Shown here: positions 55,501 to 64,000 of the stretch, piece by piece | How positions within the stretch are numbered: the first letter of the stretch is position 1 | Layout: each line of letters begins with the position of its first letter | From: Ceratothoa steindachneri | Lineage: Eukaryota > Arthropoda > Malacostraca > Isopoda > Cymothoidae | Direction of reading: 5' to 3' | NCBI GenBank assembly: GCA_963969495.1 | Contig: OZ018322.1 | Span: 157,324,848 to 157,388,847, forward strand | Length of the DNA: 64,000 nt | Position numbers and translations under genes: made by a program | Notes under the pieces: generated by a model | What the model saw: the letters and a program-made list of their open reading frames with translations, nothing else | The model's database searches: none | Told to the model about the DNA's origin: nothing

Positions 55501-57262
55501 GAAAAATAGCTTATATGAAAAAAGAAAGAATCTGTCACATAATGAATCTCCTCACTCCTCAATCCCTCGCCTCATTTCTGTTCATTTTCTCAGTTCCTTT
55601 GAATTTGAAAGTTACAAAAACGGATAATTTAAGGTATCGAATTTATTCTTAGAAATTAGAAAACTGAGGTTTCTAATGGTACTACATCAATCTCATTTGC
55701 CTCCAAACTGACGCATTAAAAGAGTATAAGTAATTATCTAAATATTATTTGGAAATTACCTCCTATGTAAGAAATATCATGTTTCATTAATAGTTTGAAT
55801 AACTTATCCATCTATAAATAGAGATTTTTTATTGATGTTCTTTGATTTTGAATATTATGAAATTGTAACTTCATACTCGAAGACTTATGTATTTGTTATA
55901 TTTCAAGTTAGAATACTACATCCAAGTTTAGCACTCTTTTACAACGTACTTTCTAATTTTTAGAACTATTACTACAAATACAAATATAAAAATATCCTTC
56001 ATGGTCTTACGGCGAATGAATAAAGTCGATAATTAAGAATAATTTAGGAGGAATAGTTTGATCTGAATCTTGGATGTGTTCAGGAGTGTTACTTACCAGT
56101 TTTGTATCTCCTACGTATTTATACTTCCTTTAAATTCAGCCATTTCATAATAACTTCTTTTTATCAAAAACTGTCCTTGTTAGTTCTCGACTTTATATTT
56201 GGGCAAAATAAAGGAGTATATCCTTAACATAATTCTAAGGTAAATATCAGAATATGATTCGTTAAAATTTTAAAATGAGACTTGAGGGATTTTGAGGAAT
56301 GTTTGGCAGGCTGAGATTCTCGGATACCAATGCTTATGGAGTATGTGGCATCTTGCTTAATGCATTTGTTAATTATTATCACGAAAAGAGAAAAATTCCC
56401 AATTTTTACCTCTAAAAAAGAGAACAATTTTCGTTTTAATATTTTAAAAGAAAATAAATAACAACCAGACTATCTATTCATGAAGGTTTTGGCAAATAAA
56501 TGGTTAAGAAAGTATTAAGGTAGATACAAATGGAGGCGAAAAAAAAATTACCTGCCACTTTCGAACACTAAAGATCCAGTATTCGTTTTGGGGTAAACGC
56601 ATCTTTCCTGACCATGGCCCTGTTCCTCAACACAGGTACGTATTAAGAACGATGCCTTCTCTATAGTTAATGGTTCTGTGTTTTCCTTTCGTTTCTGAAA
56701 TATTGCTGCCCTAATCCAAATGGCACTAATGAAATTGCAATGTGATACAGAAACATGTATTTATTCTACCTTTTTACATAATTCGTATTTAGCCTTTAAA
56801 ATGTGAACTTGCAATCAGTTCGCGATTTAAAGGTTCATAGTTTTGTTGAAAGAGTAAAAGGTCCATCTTAAGGAATAAATAAATGGAAAGCTATAAAAGC
56901 ACAAGAGACCAGCTCCTTAGAAACCGAAAGATTCTTGGCGTGGTGGAAGACGGATGTGTAAACACCCAAATCTTGTTCATATTTGGGCAGCTGGAATTTT
57001 CTTGTTAACTACGATGGTGTTTACCAGGACCGTTTAGTACGAACAACGCGTATATATAAGCTTCTTTGGACGGTAAATCCAAGCATCTTTTCTTGTAAAA
57101 GCCAAAATGGCAAAGTATAAGACAGCATGGAATATCCTAAATTCACATACAGATTAGCCCACCAACTAACAACTAAAATTTAATCGATCATATAAGCTGA
57201 AAACTAATCGCTATCAAATATTATTTTTACAAATAAAATTCATATAGCTTTGAGTTAAATTC
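52540..57262. other. AT-rich spacer with no recognised gene
   Basis: A GA-rich patch at 52585-52670 follows the microsatellite. The remainder, about 4.6 kb, is AT-rich with only short frames (60-75 codons) that show no domain. It could be intron or intergenic DNA; splice-like signals alone do not decide. Confidence 0.5.
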
Positions 57263-57280
57263 GTGTCGGAGATCAGAGAG

Positions 57281-57283
<3 letters not shown>

Positions 57284-57316
<33 letters not shown>
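57284..57316. repeat. (GA)n microsatellite
   Basis: Uninterrupted GA run of about 33 bases immediately left of the GC-rich LTR-like island. Confidence 0.97.
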
Positions 57317-57319
<3 letters not shown>

Positions 57320-57324
57320 GATGC

Positions 57325-58265
57325 GCTCGGCCGCGCCTTAAAGGATAGAGAGAGGGCAGACGCCTGGTCGACCCATTTTGCTACGCTACTAAAGGTGCGA
57401 AACACGAGACGCCTCGGTGGCATCAAAGCCCATCATCCGGCTGTGAGAAACTTTTATATCCCACTTGAGGCAGGACAAAGTTTCGCCTCGCCGGCTTAGG
57501 AACTTTCCCGCGATCGTGCTAATGGAGCGAGACTACCCTTGCCTGCCGATGCGTCTGACCTTAGAACCCTCTCCTTCAGGCAAAGGGGGAAAAACCCCAT
57601 TCGACTCCACTATAAATCCTTCGGTGCCACTGTTGGAAGGCAATATCCGACGCCTGCCCACCCCTTCAGGATCCTCTGTCTGCCCGTCCACGTCAGTACC
57701 TACCTTCTACATTTCCTCATTCGCACCTGCTATTCGCGACCCGTTGGACTCTGCACAATTCCTCACAGAACCGTTCTAGCTCCCACTATTTTTGTTTAAT
57801 TCGCGTAAGTCTAGTTCGTACTCGTTTTTACCCAGTCCTCAAACACAACTCGCCCAGTCTCGATTCGTTTCTAACCCGAATAGTCATTATCAAGAGACTA
57901 TTATTTGAACTTTGCGACAAGGCAAGGATTAATCCCTCGGACCAAATTCATTGGTAACAACAACGCGCATTTAATCTGTGCAAGTGCTCTTTCTATCACC
58001 TACATCCAGTGTAAGCCTCCATCGTCAGTTTCGTCTACGCTCAAGGTCATTCGAGCGACCCTTCGGTCAGTATTTTTCATTTATGTGTAATGCGACCGTT
58101 TCCGCTAAGTCCTCCCACCCTTTAGGACAATAAGACTCGCATACGTCTAATGTGTTGTATAGCTTTCTTCAATAGCCATTTTCAAACTATTATAAAAGAA
58201 TATTAATTTGCATATATGTAAAGTTATTTATCTACTAGTTTTTCTATTCTCCCGGAACCTATAAG
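57325..58265 (+). repeat. Probable solo LTR
   Basis: A GC-rich island in AT-rich surroundings, ending in 'TATATGTAAAGTTATTTATC' and 'TTTTTCTATTCTCCCGGAAC'. This resembles the ends of the gypsy-type LTRs at 39.6 and 45.9 kb ('TATAGTAAAGTTATTTTTC' and 'GTTTCTCTAAACCCC'). Frames up to 104 codons show no domain. The rest of the island is not visibly similar to those LTRs, so it may be a related family. No internal region or second LTR was found. Confidence 0.45.
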
Positions 58266-58374
58266 ATATGTAGCTGACTATTGGCCAACCTAGAATTCGG
58301 TTAATTTGCACTCTGTCTGTAATATAAATCTCCCACGCACACAGCCGTCATCTCTCTCGGCTGAGAAACACAGG

Positions 58375-58700
58375 AATAAATAAATAATAATAAGTCTTTT
58401 GTAATGCGCTCTTCAAGGCCCGAGGCCTTCCCAGAGCGCACGTTGTGCTGAGGTGAGAATAGAAATTCAATGGAAATTCGAGAGGGGGGAGAAGGCAATA
58501 CTGAAAAGATGCGTTTTCAGGAGACGCTTAAATGTGGTAAGAGAGGGAGAAGACCTGATTTCAGGAGGAAGAGCATTCCACAACTTAGGGGTGCAGATTG
58601 AGAAGGAGCAGTCCCCCATTGAACTCGACCCTATTCTATGAAAATGGGATAACAAACCTATGAATGATACTCGTTAAGAAGGTTAATGCTCTTAAACAGA
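58375..58700 (-). mobile_element. 3' end of a LINE (L2/Rex1/CR1-like)
   Basis: The minus-strand frame 58467-58655 reads 'GDCSFSICTPKLWNALPPEI' followed by 'SLTTFKRLLKTHLFSIAF', the ORF2 C-terminal tail typical of these LINEs. About 90 bases on, the 3' end is 'GAGCGCATTACAAAAGACTT' and a run of ATT units (about 58375-58410), a usual termination pattern. The element is 5'-truncated, and upstream coding sequence fades by about 58750. Confidence 0.85.
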
Positions 58701-60269
58701 GGAATGATGAAGATCTCCTGCAAAGATTATAAAAAAGAAGGAAAAAATCACGCCGGAGCAATTTTAGAAATTGGAGTTTTGTGATCTTTAAGGCAGTCGC
58801 CAGGTCGGCGCTGAGAAGAAAAATTGTTGAAGTCCTGTAGCCGAAGATGTGCTCAGATCATCCAGAGTCTTGCTTTCTTACAATTAATATTTTGTTGAAT
58901 TGTCTATGATATATTTATGTTGTTTTTTGTTTAAAGCTGCATTTATACTGATTGTTGTCTAGTTTGGGACACATTCTCTCTTTAAGTAATATTTTCTCCC
59001 TCATATTTTTTTTACCCACTGTTCTATAAATTTTTAGTTGAATACTAACAGATTTTATTTTTTTTATATTTTCTTAATTTTCATGGAAATTAAAGTATTT
59101 CATGGAAATATAGATTTTGATATTTTGCTTTCTAATTTTGGAGGGTAATTTAGGGCATCAAAATGGTTGCACAATTCCACAACTTCACACATCTAATGTT
59201 ACTGCTTAGAAAAAGCCGATAAGAAATCTAGTCTGAAACTGTTTTTGGAAGTTTATAAGGGCGAAATAACAAACAATAAAGTAAGAATTAGAAGATATTT
59301 TAAGCTCTAACAAACGGGGATTTTCCATTAAATTGGCTATGAGAAAAATTCTATTTAGTTCTAGTACTGGGTAACAAAGACAAGATAAAAAATACTGTAG
59401 GTATTTAATTCTTTCAAAACGAAAAAACCTTCTCCAATTAGATTTCGAAACATGTGGTAGGCGATATGATGGAAATAATGGCATGAAACGTGCAAAAGAC
59501 GAGAGTGAAACGTTGTTTGCTTAACGAAAACAGATAATTTAAGGATATACTGTGATATGTACATCGCTACCAAGGAGCTTATGAACAGAACATTATAAAG
59601 GGACTTTATTTTGGTAATAATACATAAATTGAATTTATATTATAATCACAAAACTAAAAAGCTACTCATATCTATTGTTATTGTTTTTGTATTGCGTTGG
59701 TATAAATACTTGTTAAAATTGCATTATACGAATTAAATATTACCTGTATGAACGCAAATATGCAAATTCACCCGTTTTCTAAATTAATCCATGTGGTGAA
59801 ACGCAAGTTTAAAATGAAAAAATACATTTCTATACCTTTAAACATACGCATTTGATAACAGAAGTTCTTCTTCCAATTCCATCCCGATGTATTCATATGA
59901 ATATATTTCCGAAGCTAATGATAAGACGTAAGAATGTAGGCCTAGATTATCCTCATCTATTTAGCAGGTTTATTTTAAACTTTATGTTATTATCTTATAC
60001 TGATATAGGCTATGAATTATTTTGCTGTTACACACACATGTGAGTGACTAAATTAAAACCTTTAAATCATTCTCTCTATTTTCTGTGTTCAGAATTTGAA
60101 CGTTCATGTTGTAATAATCTCTCTTCGTACATTATGAACTAAATGCATTAGTGAAATGTCAGCCTAGATAAATTTTATAACTGACAATAGTGTCATTATT
60201 TTTGTAGACAGACAACTAATAAGTCTTTATTATCTTTATTATTGTAAAAGAACAAGATCTGACTCCCCC
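58701..60269. other. AT-rich spacer, nothing recognised
   Basis: Only short frames without domains. The 92-codon minus-strand frame at 59206-59484 has no identifiable feature beyond hydrophobic patches. Confidence 0.5.
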
Positions 60270-61090
60270 CCTCCCACAATTTTTTGGAGATCACGTGCTA
60301 TGGTATCACTCCATGGACGACGTCATTTCCTGTTCGAACATTCTCTAATTTTCTTCTCTTAAGCATGTTGGGAAAATATTTGCCAATCCTGCGAACTTGT
60401 CCTAATCCTCATCCCCCCACCCCCGACTCCGCCTCCGGATTAAGAATTTTAAGCTTGTGACTCCTTTCTCCAAACCCTCCCTTCCCCTCCAGAATCGGGC
60501 ATACAAATACTCGGGTTCTTCTGTAGTTTGACGTGCCAGCCCGTACCTCAAGGCCGTCCTTATCGTCTCGTCCCGTCAGGGTTCGTCAGACAGCAAGACT
60601 TCTTTAGCCGTGATTCTACCCATGTCTATTGTTAGCTTCTGTAAACGTCAATCATCTGAATGTGCACAACAGTCTCCCTTCATTTAATCGAAGCGAAGAA
60701 AATCTCCATAGACTACCTTTGAGGAAAAAGAAGATTCCTCTTTCAGGGGATTTACGAGAATTCCTACATTCTCCGTCGAACGTCATCTTTAAAGTTTGGC
60801 TCTCTTTATCAGGAGGTTGGGTCGGTTCGAGCCCCACTTGCCTCTTCGGATCACTCGCCTCACCGCAAGAAGGACCTTCCTCGAAGTCATCGACCCGTAA
60901 GACTGAACCTCCCTCTATTATTAGTATTGTCAAGTTCCCCCTTTTGATCTGAGCCTAGTTACATTAATCAATTAATTCCATTTGACAATCCCTCCTCATA
61001 ATAATTATCGAGAGACTCTTTCAATTTAAATAATTCCCTTTTGCCTGTTTTTTTTATTTTGATCTTTGTAAATAAAATTATATTTCTGTT
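60270..61090 (+). repeat. GC-richer island, possible solo LTR
   Basis: Its composition stands out from both flanks. The right end has 'TTTGTAAATAAAATTATA' (about 61064-61082), which would serve as a polyadenylation signal. Overlapping frames (60629-60952 plus, 60652-60933 minus) have no domain. The string 'GGTTCGAGCCCC' near 60827 looks like a tRNA B box, but no A box is at the right distance. Confidence 0.3.
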
Positions 61091-63303
61091 GTTTCATCTT
61101 TAACTAACTTTGAACGATACTCTCGGTCTATTTTAAGTAAATCTCGCCAACCATTTATGCATTTTGTTTGACTCTTACAGATTTGAAACCCAACGCCTCA
61201 TGTGTTACCTTCTAGTCGGTCGTTAATCACTGCAAACTGTCCTTCTAGTTTCGCGTTGCACTAGGTGATTAAGTTACCCCTCCTACATAATATAGGCGTA
61301 GTGTATGGAATAGAGTGGTTGTATCACGACAATTATTATTAATTAATGACATAGGTCAAGCACTCTTACTGTCCTCTCTTGTAAGCCGCGGAAAAATGTA
61401 AAATGAAAGGTTTCCTGTAGCTTATCTGCATATTGACACTACTTTCGCTCATATTTTGCGGTCAAACGTAGATAATTGACATTTTGTGGGCGCACATCAG
61501 TCAGAAAACCGGAAATAATAAAACGTAAGATTAGTAACGCAAAGTGAGAGGAAAATCTTGTTTTTTCTAGGGTTATTACACAAAATAGAACAGCTCAGGA
61601 ACTAATGTAATGAGACCACATTTTATAAGCACAAGTTTAAAAGTGGCAATAAATTATAACTTGCCTGCTGTGGCAAAAGGGGTGAAATCATAAGAAATTA
61701 TTTTTTAATAGTCATAGACTGAGATTGAATATAATGTCGTAAATGGATTAGGAAAATTACAACGTGAATAGAAAAATGTTATCGTGGCCTGTGACGATTT
61801 AGCTCCTACCCCCTGGTTTTTGCAAAGAATGATAAAATATAAAATTCACATTGGCATGTAACATCATCCGGAACGAGAAATCAAAATTAGATCGATCTGA
61901 TGTTAACTCTAGATAGGTCGTCTGGCTGCGGAATCAGCGACAGCTTTCAAAAATGTTAACTAAAAGAGATGACCATTTTCACAAGATAATACTCGAGATT
62001 TTTCACTATGATTGCCGTTCAATTACATATATGAGATAAGAAATAGGTCAGAAGATTCTAAAATAACTTTTTAAGAATGGAGGTGTGAGAGGGCAGTGAC
62101 GATTCATAAGCAAAAGGAATTAGTGGATTCTATAATGAAAAAATCTCTGCCGTCAATTACTCCTTTTAGTATACGACTTACTTCATTAACCGCTCACGAT
62201 ATTCATAGAAACACCGCTAAACTCTTTATACTTGAACTTCCTATTACTAGAGTATAATAAAATTGAAAGATTGGACAAAGAAAACTTTTATAAAATAGGT
62301 TGGGAATTAATTGGAAAAAGATTTCGAGGGATATTGTCTCCTAGTTAACTAGATAGACTATTGTTAATTCTGATAGGAATCAATATTTTGGCAAAAATTT
62401 CAGCTGCGTCTCCCTAAGGAACTTCTATAAGATAACATCACACCGAAATGTTGTTTTTATGGAGATTGTTTCACTGTCAAGAGGTTCCATGCAATTGTTG
62501 AAATCTTTTTCTTCAAATCCTCTCTGGAGCCTAATCTCTTTTCGTTGCACTTTATAAAAGGGTGCAATAATAATTTATTGAAAAGAAACTTAAGCAGCTT
62601 GAAGAGACATTTAAAGGCCTTGAAAGGAATCAAATCTGTTCAGACTCGGTCTACCCGGCCACCGCCTCTCAGACACCAGAAAAAGAGAAGAGAATTTTAA
62701 AGGAGCGAGATCAACGATAAAATGTATACATCAGCCTGCTGAAACGGAGAATTTAGGCGACTATTTGAATTCATAAAAAAAGGGAAATGAGTTCTGTTAT
62801 AATTGTGAATCGAGTTGTATTTACTTTGAAGTGTTTACCATATGAGCTAGTAGCATAGGATTCAGATCCCTCGCAAAATTATTAGTTTTGAATGAGATAT
62901 TCACACATTACTATCATCATTGAAGAATTGTCATAGATTCTTCGTACAAATTATTTTTTCTAACTTTACCTATAATTCCTTCGTATCTTTTTTTTTACTT
63001 CTGTTACTGTTATTTTAATTTTGAAGAAAAATAACATTCAATTCCTGAGTATTAATTTAAGAAATAAATAATTCTTTTAATAAATTTAGGTTGCCATTTA
63101 AGAATACAGAAGATTTGTTTTATGGCAGGAAGCGCCTTTTTTAGGACGATGAGATTATTGACTGTCAGGAGATTTTTCTTTCAATTTTGATGCCAACAGT
63201 TCGGCAGAAGACATTGAGAAGTTGTGATCACGAAATAGATCACTCTTCTCCTTTTTGCAATAAGGATATGAAGCATCATCGTCCTATAAAACTTCTTTTT
63301 CAT
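61091..63303. other. AT-rich spacer, nothing recognised
   Basis: No frame above 60 codons and no repeat that I could match elsewhere in the window. Confidence 0.5.
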
Positions 63304-63701
63304 CTACTTCAACACTATATGAAACTTCTTCATTAATATTAGTAATTTCTCCAAAACAGGTACTTGAATTTCATCACAATGAGCTACAGAACGACATGAT
63401 GAGTGAAGTTCAGGAGACTTGGAGCTGATCTGGTTCTTTCTTTTGATCCTTGTTGAATAAATAGAGCAGGAGTAGCAGTCAGTGCCATGTTTTGTCGGCT
63501 CTTTCCAAATTATTGTAGTTCCAAACAACAGCCAACTCCTCTTGCTCCTGGCCGAATGACGCAAATACTCGGTGCATGTCTTGCATACCATGTGTGGCGC
63601 CCAAGCTTGATACTTGTCGCTCCCCTTTATTCCAAAATAAGCATGATAAGCAAACCTTATTAAACTTCTAATAAATTCCTGGTAGAAACAAAGGTGTATT
63701 T
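63304..63701 (-). CDS. Cys-rich protein fragment of a repetitive arthropod family
   Basis: Reading from about 63701 downward, the frame is open with no stop: 'FAYHAYFGIKGSDKYQAW', 'APHMVCKTCTEYLRH', 'WLLFGTTIIWKEPTKHG', 'DCYSCSIYSTRIKRKNQ', 'SSKSPELHSSCRSVAHC' and 'DEIQVPVLEKLL'. Conserved Cys pairs (CKTC, CYSC) suggest zinc binding. From memory, many arthropod genomes contain many copies of a protein with this plan (WAPHxVCxxCxxxLR..., IP.VWREPxxHxxDCYFC, ...RPVxHxxxxPVPVF); I do not know its function. The first ATG in frame is at 63591, but similarity extends upstream, so this is probably a fragment or exon. Confidence 0.6.
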
Positions 63702-64000
63702 ACTGCAGAGGTCGCCGAATCCATTGAGGCCATTTTTGCAAGATTATCTAGCCAAATCTATTTCATTCATCAGCAAAATAAAAATGCCAGTTATTCAAAT
63801 ACTATTGCATATAAACTCATTAGAATATGTTTGTTTATAGAAAGAGGAATGATTTTTGCATAATATAAATATAATATACCTATAGATGTAAAAAGACCCG
63901 CAAAATAAATAAATAATTTGACCTGATTGAGCAAAACCAATGTGATTTTGGGATTTACCACATGAAGAAGCGAACTTTGTCATAAAACTATTAAGATAGA

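Noticed and set aside
57263..57799. Open frames of 78-104 codons in a GC-rich island as a host exon
   Set aside because: Frames overlap on the same DNA with no domain, and the island ends like an LTR; an LTR explanation is simpler.
60800..60850. tRNA gene suggested by GGTTCGAGCCCC
   Set aside because: Only the B-box-like string is present; no A box at the required distance and no cloverleaf pairing.

Overview
This is a eukaryotic, animal-type genomic window with no host gene I can defend. It is AT-rich, with scattered GC-richer islands, and consists almost entirely of decayed transposable elements, tandem repeats, microsatellites and unrecognised AT-rich spacer. The element mix (piggyBac, mariner, a second Tc1-like family, PIF/Harbinger with a MADF partner gene, CR1-type and jockey-like LINEs, a Ty3/gypsy element) and the (GA)n, (CT)n and (TA)n tracts fit an arthropod. 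A crustacean or chelicerate is my guess, from general resemblance only. Nearly all coding sequence is broken by stops, frameshifts or deletions; the longest open frame (325 codons, about 21.0-22.0 kb) is a CR1 reverse transcriptase with an internal in-frame deletion.

Layout. 1-4.7 kb: a minus-strand piggyBac relic, then a dispersed repeat split by an internally deleted mariner with intact terminal inverted repeats. 4.7-8.7 kb: a 180-bp tandem pair, then a minus-strand LINE inserted in a roughly 60-bp tandem repeat; the LINE carries a piece of a Tc1-like element and a foldback palindrome. 8.9-13.5 kb: an uninterrupted second copy of the mariner-target repeat, a Tc1-like element whose second catalytic Asp is Asn, a 2-3 copy tandem repeat, and two copies of an LTR-like promoter module. 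14.5-17.4 kb: a PIF/Harbinger element in which the MADF partner gene lies antisense inside a recognisable intron of the transposase gene. 17.5-22.8 kb: a CR1-type LINE with an esterase-bearing ORF1, flanked on both sides by CT-rich DNA. 22.8-31.6 kb: mostly non-coding, with copies of a (GAT)n-tailed dispersed repeat and a tRNA-like SINE head. 31.6-38.9 kb: two jockey-like LINEs, both on the minus strand and both broken. 38.9-45.9 kb: a Ty3/gypsy-type LTR element on the plus strand whose integrase lies upstream of the reverse transcriptase (Gmr1-like order). 46-52.5 kb: repeats, including a nearly perfect 518-bp tandem duplication with several short palindromes. 52.5-64 kb: mostly AT-rich spacer, two GC-rich LTR-like islands, a LINE 3' end and a small Cys-rich ORF of a repetitive arthropod family.

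The genes do not work together as a pathway; the logic of the window is nesting and decay. Relative ages can be read from insertions: the tandem repeat at 5.6/8.6 kb predates the LINE, which predates the Tc1-like fragment; the 3.0-kb dispersed repeat predates the mariner; the CT-rich tract appears to predate the CR1. I found no convincing new enzymatic or defence system. The most informative items are the intron-nested antisense MADF gene, the integrase-first gypsy element, the palindrome with the same RT motif on both strands, and the 518-bp satellite-like duplication.
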